From positions 1-8,890 of the forward strand of contig CAMFKA010000083.1 of assembly GCA_945957185.1 (NCBI GenBank): a stretch of 8,890 nt of DNA, read 5' to 3'. Shown here piece after piece: positions 1 to 6,372 of this stretch. The translations under genes and the position numbers were made by a program. The stretch is from an uncultured Chlamydiaceae bacterium. GTDB taxonomy: Bacteria; Chlamydiota; Chlamydiia; Chlamydiales; Parachlamydiaceae. How positions within the stretch are numbered: position 1 is the first letter of the stretch; every line of letters starts with the position of its first letter. The notes beneath the pieces are model-generated. The model was not told the origin of the DNA and ran no database searches. It saw only the letters and a list, made by a program, of their open reading frames with translations.

Positions 1-1
1 T

Positions 2-937
2 GTGAAAGCTCGCTTTGAGGTGATTTTTCAATATTTCGGCACAATACCCGACGAGGGGATAAGAGGGGAATTCGAAATATTAAAAGTGTTGCATAAGAAT
101 AGCCAGAGCATCACACCGCGGGAGCGCATTTCCCTTTCTATAGCGTCTTTCGACGCCTTCATCAAAGAACTGCAATACATAAAAAAAAGCGACGACTTTC
201 AACGTTGGTATAAAACTTTGGTTCACGAAATCACTTCTTTCTTTATGAGCTATCTGGTTAACATTCCTACCGACGAGTATTTTCTGAAATTTACTTCAAA
301 TGCACCTAGCCAACACTTTTCCGAGTTTTTTGAAGCTGTCAACAAACTTGAATCTTTTCTCAAAAGTAAATTCACGTCATTTACAGGACATGATGCGGTT
401 AGATATTATGAAGCTCTCATTAATGCAATCACCATCGCAAACGAAGAGCGGCTCTATCAAACTGCTTTTACCTTAAAACATGTTTTGGATAGCTTCACAA
501 CAAGAGTTATTCCGTTGGCTAAAACGAAAAAAATCGACACTCAATTAAAAGCTATCAACAGTTTATTTAAAGTCGATCGCAATTTTCAATGCTTAAGAGA
601 CAAATACCAATTCAATGATATCCACACTAAGGGATATTTTCCACTTTTAAGCTTGGTAAACAAAGACCTTACTGTCTTTGCAGAAATTCTCCCGGAGACA
701 GTGCGTTCTATGCAGGGAGTCTCTTATTACAACATCCAAAGGATGAACCTAATTTTTAAGACGCTTCACCCTCTATTAATGTTCAGCCACTTATCGGGGG
801 TCTATATCCCTAAAACCAATCTGCAAATTATGATAGCTCATGAACCCTTACAGGAGGGGTCTTCTTCATCAAACGCGCAAGGCCCTCGGGCTTCGCGATC
901 ACAAAGTCTACCTCATACAGATCGGCCAAAATATTGA
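2..937 (+). CDS. RasGEF-domain-like protein, 5' end probably outside window
   Basis: The open frame runs from the window edge to TGA at 935-937, giving 311 visible residues. The GTG at 2-4 is the first codon in view, so the true start may lie upstream. Residues about 75-280 read like the Cdc25/RasGEF catalytic fold, all helical. A VNKLESFL helix near 113-120 matches the FNRLSNFV-type helix of the family. It is followed by AITIANEERLYQTAFTL (142-158), then NFQCLRDKY (194-202, the family's NF..YR region), then YFPLLSLVNKDLTVFAE (212-228), the counterpart of the C(I/V)PFLG.YLKDL motif. The domain closes with VYIPKTNLQ. Known RasGEF proteins load GTP on Ras-like GTPases, which in bacteria implies a host target. 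No signal peptide or membrane segment is visible. The last 36 residues (SSSSNAQ... to the stop) are antisense to the hldE 3' end and look like a non-domain tail. Base composition is visibly AT-richer than in the adjacent hld genes. The fold call is by eye and the function is inferred. Confidence 0.62.
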   Translation: MKARFEVIFQYFGTIPDEGIRGEFEILKVLHKNSQSITPRERISLSIASFDAFIKELQYIKKSDDFQRWYKTLVHEITSFFMSYLVNIPTDEYFLKFTSNAPSQHFSEFFEAVNKLESFLKSKFTSFTGHDAVRYYEALINAITIANEERLYQTAFTLKHVLDSFTTRVIPLAKTKKIDTQLKAINSLFKVDRNFQCLRDKYQFNDIHTKGYFPLLSLVNKDLTVFAEILPETVRSMQGVSYYNIQRMNLIFKTLHPLLMFSHLSGVYIPKTNLQIMIAHEPLQEGSSSSNAQGPRASRSQSLPHTDRPKY

Positions 938-2108
938 CCATTTCGTCATCTTTTTTGGAGTTTTCCACGTGCACAAGTAGCGGAGATGAGTTTTCATGCC
1001 TCATCCGACGGATCTCACGGAACACTGTTGAGGTGAGGCCATTAGACGAAGGCACTTTCAACAATTGATACCCGCCGTGCCTGAGAAGGTCTTCTAAAAT
1101 ATCAATCTGCTCCTCTTGCTCGTAGATCTTATGGGAAACATTCTGCTCCAATAATCTCTGTGCAAGTTCTTTCAACGACACACGTGCACAACCGACCTGC
1201 TCGATAGCTATTCCTGCGGAAATATTACAGAAATAAGCACCCTCTTCAGGGGTCAACCGATTCGCAATTGCTGTCGTCAGCATTGCAAGGACGGTGTCCC
1301 CTGCCCCTGTGACGTCTTTGATAGCTTTCACGGCAACAGGAAAATCTTGCCTCTGCGCTCCTTTATGGAAGAGGGAAATCCCTGCTTCAGAGCGTGTGAT
1401 CATAAGCCATTCGGCTTGGGTTTGTTCGTAAAGTTCTTTAGCAACGTCTTCTAAACGTGCCGTTAGAGGAAGTTTTGCTGCAGCATACGCTTCAGACAGA
1501 TTCGGTTTTAACCAAGTTGCGCCGCGGTACTTGCGAAATTCAATCCCTTTAGGGTCGACAATGGTGGGAATTCCGCGCTTTGCGGATTCCTGTAGGAGCG
1601 TCGCAAGCAGCTTTTCAGATAAAAATCCTTTGCCATAATCAGAGATTGCAACGACATCGGTCTGATCGAGAAATTTGGTCACGTCTTGTATCAATGTCTT
1701 TTCTAAGTCAATGTGGAGCGGATCCATCGTTTCGTGGTCGATCCTGATCACTTGTTGTGTGTCGGCAATGATTCTGTTCTTGATGGGAGTGGCGTAGTTC
1801 TGCTCTACATACAATCCCTCTACATTCACATCTTCGTTAACAAATTGAAGCGCAAGTTTTTCTCCCGCAGCATCTTCTCCAATCCTTCCTAAAACGGAAA
1901 CTTTTGCTCCCATCGAAATAAGATTCAAGACGACGTTTCCGGCACCTCCGGGTCTCGATTCCTCCCGTTGGACATGGATGACGGGTACGGGAGCTTCCGG
2001 AGAAATACGGCGCGCCTTGCCAAATGTGTAGGCATCAAGCATTAAATCTCCTACGACAAGGGCTCGGAAAGGGGCTAATTGATTAAATTTTTTGCCAAAA
2101 GTTACCAT
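828..2108 (-). CDS. hldE: D-beta-D-heptose 7-phosphate kinase (HldE/RfaE) with degenerate C-terminal domain
   Basis: This 426-residue PfkB-family kinase should phosphorylate D-glycero-beta-D-manno-heptose 7-phosphate at C1, in the cytoplasmic route to ADP-heptose for the LPS core. The sequence shows LVVGDLMLDAYTFG near 17-30, RRISPEAPVPV at 33-43, the first PfkB signature SRPGGAGNVVLNL (51-63), NKRII-type substrate residues at 109-115, WLKPNLSEA (199-207), and the second signature DVTGAGDT (265-272) with the catalytic Asp at about 271. After a normal linker (HKIYEQEEQ, 326-334) the usual nucleotidyltransferase half should begin with (T/S)NGCFDxxHxGH. Here only SSNGLTSTVF (354-363) aligns and the HxGH motif is absent. 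The protein is about 50 residues shorter than typical bifunctional HldE (about 477). The ATG overlaps the hldD stop by 7 bases and has an AAGGGGG ribosome site 4 bases upstream. The 3' end overlaps the convergent RasGEF-like gene. Kinase assignment is secure. Loss of adenylyltransferase activity is inferred. Confidence 0.93.
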   Translation of the reverse strand: MVTFGKKFNQLAPFRALVVGDLMLDAYTFGKARRISPEAPVPVIHVQREESRPGGAGNVVLNLISMGAKVSVLGRIGEDAAGEKLALQFVNEDVNVEGLYVEQNYATPIKNRIIADTQQVIRIDHETMDPLHIDLEKTLIQDVTKFLDQTDVVAISDYGKGFLSEKLLATLLQESAKRGIPTIVDPKGIEFRKYRGATWLKPNLSEAYAAAKLPLTARLEDVAKELYEQTQAEWLMITRSEAGISLFHKGAQRQDFPVAVKAIKDVTGAGDTVLAMLTTAIANRLTPEEGAYFCNISAGIAIEQVGCARVSLKELAQRLLEQNVSHKIYEQEEQIDILEDLLRHGGYQLLKVPSSNGLTSTVFREIRRMRHENSSPLLVHVENSKKDDEMVNILADLYEVDFVIAKPEGLARLMKKTPPVRVHELS

Positions 2109-3088
2109 AAGACCCCCTTCAACATATAATTTTGAACGTAGTCTCGGACAGCGTCTGGAAGGGGTGCTGTTTTAAATTCTTCCTTAAGTGCGGTCTTAGT
2201 CTTGGCAACATCGGCACAGGTGTAGTTTTGATACTTCCCGACAAGGTCTGCAGGCATTTTGATATATTCGATTTTAACCGGCTTGCCGGCCGCTGCAAAG
2301 AGCGCTTCCGCCAACGATTTCCAAGTCTCGGGTTTGCCGGATCCAATATTGTAAATTCCTGTGGCGTCATTTTCTAAAAACGCACAGGTCATTCTGGCAA
2401 CATCTTTTCCATAAATAAAATCTCTCATCTGACCGCCGTTCACATATTTCTCTGGTTCAGACGATTCAAAGAGCTGCACAGCATCCCCTGCAAGGACTTT
2501 GGGGAGCAAATGAACGATTGCAGAACACATCCGCCCTTTATGCCCTTCGTTAGGTCCAAACACATTAAAATACTTTAGTCCTGTCATCTGGTCCAAAACG
2601 CCTTGATTTAACGCCCACAAATCGAACAGATGCTTTGAATAGCCGTACATATTAAGCGGCTGTAGTCGCGGAAGCAGGTCGCGGTCATCGGAAAAGCCTA
2701 GAGCACCATCGCCATAGGTGGCTGCTGAAGAGGCGTAAATAAAGCGCTGCTTATTTTTGAGGGCATACTCGGCAAGACGCACGGAGTAGCGGTAGTTATT
2801 TTCTAAAAGATACGACGCATTGCGTTCGACGGTGCTGGAGCACGCTCCTAAATGGATGAACGCCTCAATTTGAGACTCTCTCCCCTCTAGCCACTGGAAC
2901 AACTGCTCTTTTTCCAAAATGTCATAAAATTGTTTTCCGACAAGGTTTTTCCACTTCTCACTTTCCTTGAGAGAATCGACGACAACGATATTGGAAACGC
3001 CTTTGTTATTCAGCTCCTTAATCACATTAGAGCCGATAAACCCCGCTCCACCTGTTACTACGATTAGTTGGTCGTCATACAATTTCAT
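2102..3088 (-). CDS. hldD: ADP-L-glycero-D-manno-heptose 6-epimerase
   Basis: This is an extended short-chain dehydrogenase of 328 residues (E. coli HldD has about 310). It converts ADP-D-glycero- to ADP-L-glycero-D-manno-heptose, the last cytoplasmic step before heptosyltransferases use it. Visible motifs are the NADP-binding VVTGGAGFIGSN (10-21), GACSSTVE (81-88), ASSAATYG (119-126), the catalytic Y148-G-Y-S-K152, FNVFGPNEGHKGRM (174-187, where K184 matches the E. coli Lys178 general-base position), and RDFIYGKDV (222-230). All expected catalytic residues are present. The frame is open up to a GTG at 3100 that overlaps the ispE stop (extra MRVK residues). I prefer the ATG at 3088, which brings the Rossmann motif to the usual distance from the start. 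Its GAGAG-type ribosome site is weak, so translational coupling to ispE is likely. The gene sits between ispE and hldE in one tight minus-strand unit. Confidence 0.96.
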   Translation of the reverse strand: MKLYDDQLIVVTGGAGFIGSNVIKELNNKGVSNIVVVDSLKESEKWKNLVGKQFYDILEKEQLFQWLEGRESQIEAFIHLGACSSTVERNASYLLENNYRYSVRLAEYALKNKQRFIYASSAATYGDGALGFSDDRDLLPRLQPLNMYGYSKHLFDLWALNQGVLDQMTGLKYFNVFGPNEGHKGRMCSAIVHLLPKVLAGDAVQLFESSEPEKYVNGGQMRDFIYGKDVARMTCAFLENDATGIYNIGSGKPETWKSLAEALFAAAGKPVKIEYIKMPADLVGKYQNYTCADVAKTKTALKEEFKTAPLPDAVRDYVQNYMLKGVLW

Positions 3089-3096
3089 TTTCACTC

Positions 3097-3924
3097 TCAC
3101 TCATACCAGTGGTTTAGACTTCGATTAATAAATTTTACTTTGATGGCTGCTGTCCCTACCATCGGAGGGGGGGTTGCATCTCCTAAACAGAAAAATGCAG
3201 TTCCAGAGCCCGATAGAAGCACTGTACTAAATCCTGCATTTTTAAGCGTTTCTTTGATTTCTCCGAGACGAGGCAGTAATTTAATCGCGGCTTCTTCGAG
3301 ATCATTATAATATTCCGGCTCCCCTAATTCCACCTTTTTTAAAGATTCTATCGGATCGCGCTTCGTCAAATGATCGAGTTGTAACGCTGAATAAACGAGC
3401 GGAGTAGACAATCCTTCCAAAGGCTTCACTATCCACGCTTCTTGCTCCCCCAGCGGCGGAACAGATTGCAATAGTTCGCCTCTTCCCCGGCAGAATGCCG
3501 TGCCTTCGGATAAAAAAAATGAGACATCAGAGCCAAGTTCGGCGCCGATCGATTGCAGCTGTTCTAAAGAGAACGGGGACCCAAGGAGCTGATTAATCCC
3601 CCAAAGTGCTGTTGAGGCATCGCCGCTGCCTCCTCCAAGACCTGCTTGGACGGGGATGCGCTTTTCCAAATGGATGTGAACATGAAAATCTTTAGAATAA
3701 ACTTTGCGAAACTTCTGCAACGCCGCAATGACAAGATTAGTAGAATCTGTAGGGAGATAAGGGTCGTTACAGGTGAAGCGATCTTGCGGTGCTAGCCTGA
3801 TACGCAAAGTGTCAAACAGGGATACTGTTTGCATGAGAGAGGCCAATTCGTGGTAGCCGTCAGGTCGTTTACTTACGATTTTGAGGAAAAGATTAATTTT
3901 CGCGGGAGATTGGAGAGTAAGCAC
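3097..3924 (-). CDS. ispE: 4-diphosphocytidyl-2-C-methyl-D-erythritol kinase
   Basis: This GHMP-family kinase of 275 residues phosphorylates the 2-hydroxyl of CDP-methylerythritol in the MEP pathway to IPP and DMAPP. The sequence shows SPAKINLFLKI (6-16, catalytic Lys9), RPDGYHEL (20-27), the ATP-binding glycine loop PVQAGLGGGSGDASTAL (91-107), the conserved Asp133 in ELGSDVSFFL, GRGE near 147-150, and the C-terminal LLSGSGTAFFCLG GHMP motif. Length and residues are typical. The start is GTG at 3924, with a strong GGAGG (3935-3931) six bases before it. C. trachomatis also has ispE (ychB) directly after rplI, which supports the chlamydial call. A strong intrinsic terminator ends only about 20 bases upstream, leaving no room for a separate promoter after it. 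Expression must come from read-through or from a promoter inside rplI. The stop codon TGA (3099-3097) lies 8 bases before the preferred hldD ATG. Confidence 0.97.
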   Translation of the reverse strand: MLTLQSPAKINLFLKIVSKRPDGYHELASLMQTVSLFDTLRIRLAPQDRFTCNDPYLPTDSTNLVIAALQKFRKVYSKDFHVHIHLEKRIPVQAGLGGGSGDASTALWGINQLLGSPFSLEQLQSIGAELGSDVSFFLSEGTAFCRGRGELLQSVPPLGEQEAWIVKPLEGLSTPLVYSALQLDHLTKRDPIESLKKVELGEPEYYNDLEEAAIKLLPRLGEIKETLKNAGFSTVLLSGSGTAFFCLGDATPPPMVGTAAIKVKFINRSLNHWYE

Positions 3925-3930
3925 GCGTAG

Positions 3931-3935
3931 CCTCC
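3931..3935 (-). promoter_or_regulatory. Ribosome binding site of ispE
   Basis: Minus-strand GGAGG lies 6 bases upstream of the GTG at 3924 and settles that non-ATG start. It lies about 9 bases past the T-tract of the upstream terminator, so a transcript that stops at the terminator would not include it. Confidence 0.85.
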
Positions 3936-3944
3936 GATGAAGGG

Positions 3945-3980
3945 TAAAAAGATGCGAAGACGGGTTGCCCGTCTTCGCAT
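3945..3980 (-). terminator. Intrinsic terminator after rplI, before ispE
   Basis: Read on the minus strand, ATGCGAAGACGGG (3980-3968) pairs perfectly with CCCGTCTTCGCAT (3964-3952) across a 3-base loop (CAA). This 13-bp stem is followed by CTTTTTA. It begins 14 bases after the rplI stop codon. The plus strand has no T-tract after the stem, so the element is directional. It should end most transcripts of the prs-to-rplI unit. Because ispE starts 20 bases downstream, it may act as a partial terminator that sets the ratio of ribosomal to envelope-precursor transcripts. Confidence 0.88.
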
Positions 3981-3994
3981 TCCAGACTCTGGTG

Positions 3995-4465
3995 TTACTG
4001 CTGTTGCAATGTGGCGTTTGATTCCACTTTCAATGTGCAGTTCGCTTCTACACCCTCTTTCAAGCGGAAATGGATGTTATGGGATCCAATTTCCTTAATC
4101 GGGTGCTTCAGGTGAACATAACGCTTCTCAATCGCAATCTGGTGCTGATTTTGCAGAAGTTCGACGATATCTGCCGCTGTAACGGAACCGTACATTTTCC
4201 CTTCTTGGTCAGTATTTACTGTGACTTCAAGAACGAGGTCAACGAAACGTCCGGCCAATGCTTCAGACTCTTGGCGATCTTGGATCGCTTTTTGTTTGCG
4301 CTCTTCTTGCAGTTTCGCTTGCATACGAATGGTGCGAGCGTCCGCGATCACAGCTTTTCCTTGCGGAAGCAAAAAGTTACGTGCATAACCTGGGCGTACC
4401 TCAACGATATCGCCTTTGCGTCCTAAGTCTTCTACATCGTCTACTAATAAGAGTTTTGATGCCAT
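3995..4465 (-). CDS. rplI: 50S ribosomal protein L9 (bL9)
   Basis: The protein has 156 residues, within the usual bL9 range (about 149 in E. coli). It binds 23S rRNA at the base of the L1 stalk and helps frame maintenance. The diagnostic N-terminal domain is intact: LLLVDDVEDLGRKGDIVEV followed by RPGYARNFLLPQGKA (about 24-38). A charged central helix (MQAKLQEERKQKAIQDRQE) connects to the C-terminal domain, which carries GKMYGSVTAADIVELL (about 89-104) and ends in the Gln-rich tail NATLQQQ. The start is ATG at 4465, with AAGGAG about 11 bases upstream, a rather long spacer. It follows rpsR by 24 bases, in the common S6-S18-L9 order, and is closed by the terminator at 3980-3945. Confidence 0.98.
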   Translation of the reverse strand: MASKLLLVDDVEDLGRKGDIVEVRPGYARNFLLPQGKAVIADARTIRMQAKLQEERKQKAIQDRQESEALAGRFVDLVLEVTVNTDQEGKMYGSVTAADIVELLQNQHQIAIEKRYVHLKHPIKEIGSHNIHFRLKEGVEANCTLKVESNATLQQQ

Positions 4466-4489
4466 TTTGTTTTTTTCTCCTTAAGTCTA

Positions 4490-4750
4490 TTAAACGTCGG
4501 CAACAAATGGCAACAGCGCCATGAAACGTGCACGTTTGATGGCCGAAGCCAATTTCTTTTGAAAATGGGCGCTAACCCCTGTAATACGGCGAGGAAGAAT
4601 TTTACCCCGGTCAGTAATAAACTTTTGAAGAGTGTTGACGTCTTTGTAATCAATCTCTTTCACCCCTGCTGCTGTAAATGGGCAGCTCTTACGGCGGCGT
4701 GTGCGGCTTTCGCCACCTTCAGGCATCCTACGCGGTGCTTTTTGTTCCAT
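4490..4750 (-). CDS. rpsR: 30S ribosomal protein S18 (bS18)
   Basis: The protein has 86 residues from the chosen start. bS18 pairs with S6 on the 30S platform. The hallmark core is intact: KSCPFTAAGVKEIDYKDV, then TLQKFITDRGKILPRRITG, a chain of RNA-contacting basic residues, then AIKRARFMALLPF at the C terminus. The basic N-terminal extension (PRRMPEGGESRTRRRK) makes it longer than E. coli S18 (75 residues). Two ATG codons are adjacent (4753 and 4750). The AGGAGG at 4763-4758, which overlaps the rpsF stop TAG, is 4 bases from the first and 7 from the second. I chose the second on spacing, and the alternative only adds one Met. No ssb or priB lies between S6 and S18. Confidence 0.97.
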   Translation of the reverse strand: MEQKAPRRMPEGGESRTRRRKSCPFTAAGVKEIDYKDVNTLQKFITDRGKILPRRITGVSAHFQKKLASAIKRARFMALLPFVADV

Positions 4751-4761
4751 CATAATTCCTC

Positions 4762-5109
4762 CTATTGGGCCTCTTCCAGGGTTTTAAATTCAATTTTTTC
4801 TACAACGCTATCCGCGCGCAGAGTCACAAAGCGAATGAGGTCTTCGTTGAGGTGGTACTCCGCCCACAACTCGCCAATTGCCGGTGTGACAACGTCAAAA
4901 TAGACGATGTAGTAATAACCTTCTCTGTACCCATCGATCTCATAGGCCAAACGGCGTCTTCCTTGATCGTGAACTTTGAAAATGGTTCCTCCCTTCGCTG
5001 TAATCTCGTTCAAGATTTTGTCGAGGGCTTTTTGACGGGCGTCATCGCTCAATGTTGCGCTAATGATGTACATCCCTTCATAAAGGTTTTTCTTTTGTTG
5101 TTTGCTCAT
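4762..5109 (-). CDS. rpsF: 30S ribosomal protein S6 (bS6)
   Basis: The protein has 115 residues. It is a small ferredoxin-like RNA-binding protein that joins S18 on the 30S platform. The sequence shows the N-terminal NLYEGMYIISATLSDD strand and turn, helix 1 (KALDKILNEITAKGG), then HDQGRRRLAYEIDGYREGYYYIVYF with the family's (G)RR.LAY..... G.Y core (about 48-71), and the closing LNEDLIRFVTLR (about 87-98). It lacks the long acidic C-terminal tail of E. coli S6. The ATG (5109) follows the pth stop TAA with no spacer (TAAATG), and its AGGAG (5122-5118) lies inside the last codons of pth. The two genes are therefore probably translationally coupled. The stop TAG overlaps the rpsR ribosome binding site. 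Confidence 0.98.
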   Translation of the reverse strand: MSKQQKKNLYEGMYIISATLSDDARQKALDKILNEITAKGGTIFKVHDQGRRRLAYEIDGYREGYYYIVYFDVVTPAIGELWAEYHLNEDLIRFVTLRADSVVEKIEFKTLEEAQ

Positions 5110-5751
5110 TTATTTCTCTCCTGACTTAGGTGCGACACCCGCGTCTGAACTGTTCTTAACTTTAATATTGTATTCATTCATTACTTGTTCGATAGGGTTG
5201 TCTAACAGCCGTAAAACGGCTTCCACTCCCTGATCCAACTTGCCATGAAGCTGCACTAATTCGGCAGCGGTAAAATTCTCCAACACATAATCGGCTAGGT
5301 CCTGCTCCGGATGCTTCGCTCCGATTCCCATCCTCACACGTAGGTATTGGGAAGTTTGTAAAAACCTTTCCAGATCCTTAAGGCCGTTATGCCCTCCGGA
5401 ACTACCGCTTGGTTTAATCCTTACATGTCCAAAAGGTAGGTCGCAGTCATCGACGATGACAACAAGCTCATCCGCATGGATTTTGTAGTAGGACTGATAC
5501 GCCTTAACGGCACGTCCGCTTTCATTCATGTAAGTCAACGGCACACAGAGGTGCAAAGGCTTTCCATGATGAACTCCTTTGGCGCACATCATCTGAAGCC
5601 GTTTATCCTCTCGCAAGGTCCATCCCAATTGCTCTGCCAGCTGTTGCACAAGCAGGGCTCCCATATTATGGCGTGTCAAAGCGTACTTCTTCCCGGGGTT
5701 TCCGAGGCCGATGATACATCTTTGAAGTGGGATGTGATTATTGTCTTGCAA
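5110..5751 (-). CDS. pth: Peptidyl-tRNA hydrolase
   Basis: The protein has 213 residues (E. coli Pth has 194). It releases peptides from prematurely dissociated peptidyl-tRNA, recycling tRNA. The active-site set is complete: IIGLGNPGKKYALTRHNMG (13-31) with Asn18 and catalytic His28, LTYMNESG (72-79) with Asn76, IVDDCDLPFG (99-108) with Asp101 matching E. coli Asp93, and GSSGGHNGLKDL (116-127) with Asn122. Family Pth ends near residue 195. The last about 15 residues (KNSSDAGVAPKSGEK) are a polar tail that also holds the ribosome binding site of rpsF. The start must be TTG at 5751: an in-frame TGA lies two codons upstream, no later start retains GLGNPG, and AAGGAAAGG ends 7 bases before the TTG. 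It lies 14 bases after rplY, in the same order as chlamydial ctc-pth. Confidence 0.97.
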   Translation of the reverse strand: MQDNNHIPLQRCIIGLGNPGKKYALTRHNMGALLVQQLAEQLGWTLREDKRLQMMCAKGVHHGKPLHLCVPLTYMNESGRAVKAYQSYYKIHADELVVIVDDCDLPFGHVRIKPSGSSGGHNGLKDLERFLQTSQYLRVRMGIGAKHPEQDLADYVLENFTAAELVQLHGKLDQGVEAVLRLLDNPIEQVMNEYNIKVKNSSDAGVAPKSGEK

Positions 5752-5765
5752 GATTCAACCTTTCC

Positions 5766-6323
5766 TTACCGTTTTGCAATCACAACGACAACTTCATTCA
5801 AGTCCGTCAATGGGCGAACTGTATTAGGAATGTCCAGATCTTTAAGGCGTTTGCAGTCCTTCATCGACATGTTTTTAACGTCCAGTGTAAAGGACTCAGG
5901 CATGTCTTTTGGGTAGCAACGCACTCTTAAACCACGGATCACTTGTCTGATGACTCCGCCGAGCTTCACCCCTACGCAATCTGCGACGCCGGTGAATTCG
6001 ATAGGGATGTTCACATTGATTTGAATCTTTTCATCGAGCAGTTCAAAGTCGATATGAATGACATCATAGTTGATAGGGTTGTATTGAATGTCCTTAATAA
6101 TGGCGAGACGGGCTTTGCCCCCTTCCACTAGTTCGAACTTCGTAGTCGCCAGGTGTCCTGGTTTTACACCGCGTAAAAGAGTGCTGAACTCTTTAGCATC
6201 AATAGCGATCGTCTCGGACGTTTCGCCTTTCTTATAGATTACTGCAGGCACTAGACCTTGGCGGCGCAATTGATTGCTCTCGCTTTTATTAGCAGCTTTC
6301 CTCGAGGTAACATTAAGTTTCAT
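5766..6323 (-). CDS. rplY: 50S ribosomal protein L25, long TL5/CTC form
   Basis: The protein has 185 residues, the two-domain CTC form rather than the about 95-residue E. coli L25. The N-terminal domain (about 1-95) binds 5S rRNA and contains SNQLRRQGLVPAVIYKKGE, the conserved R..G.VPAV.YG-like region. The beta-rich C-terminal domain includes YNPINYDVIHIDFELL, VNIPIEFTGVADCVGVKLGGVI and LDIPNTVRPLTDLNEVVVVI. Chlamydia annotates the same gene as ctc. The start is ATG at 6323 with GGAGG (6332-6328) only 4 bases before it, a short spacer. A GC-rich hairpin lies just upstream of the ribosome site in the 48-base gap after prs. Confidence 0.96.
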   Translation of the reverse strand: MKLNVTSRKAANKSESNQLRRQGLVPAVIYKKGETSETIAIDAKEFSTLLRGVKPGHLATTKFELVEGGKARLAIIKDIQYNPINYDVIHIDFELLDEKIQINVNIPIEFTGVADCVGVKLGGVIRQVIRGLRVRCYPKDMPESFTLDVKNMSMKDCKRLKDLDIPNTVRPLTDLNEVVVVIAKR

Positions 6324-6339
6324 GGAGCCTCCAAACTAT

Positions 6340-6370
6340 TCGCGCCGCATCATCCTTTGAGGTGGCGCGA
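6340..6370 (-). promoter_or_regulatory. GC-rich hairpin in the rplY leader
   Basis: TCGCGCC (6370-6364) can pair with GGCGCGA (6346-6340), a perfect 7-bp stem around a 17-base loop that may form a further small CCT/AGG stem. It is not followed by a T-tract (ATAGTTTGG comes next), so it is a poor terminator. It starts 2 bases after the prs stop codon and ends 7 bases before the rplY GGAGG. It could be a processing or translational control element. Only the pairing is seen. Confidence 0.45.
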
Positions 6371-6372
6371 GA

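Noticed and set aside
1..14. The first bases GTGAAAGCTCGCT resemble the minus-strand TTGAAAGCTCGTT at 8875-8863, suggesting terminal inverted repeats.
   Set aside because: Only about 10 identical bases, the similarity ends at once, both lie in coding frames, and the window edges are arbitrary. Chance is the simplest explanation.
3097..3100. GTG at 3100 as the hldD start, overlapping the ispE stop.
   Set aside because: It has no ribosome site and would add MRVK ahead of a normal HldD N terminus. The ATG at 3088 fits the family better, although GTG is not excluded.
4070..4903. Several plus-strand open frames over rplI, rpsR and rpsF (and similar ones over prs, rplY and pth).
   Set aside because: They are antisense to well-supported conserved genes, lack domain-like patterns, and are explained by codon bias of the true strand.
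6334..6354. A five-codon leader ORF (ATG ATG CGG CGC GAA TAG) upstream of rplY on the minus strand.
   Set aside because: The preceding AAAGG is too close to the ATG for a normal ribosome site, the ORF is tiny, and it falls inside the hairpin by chance of GC-rich sequence.
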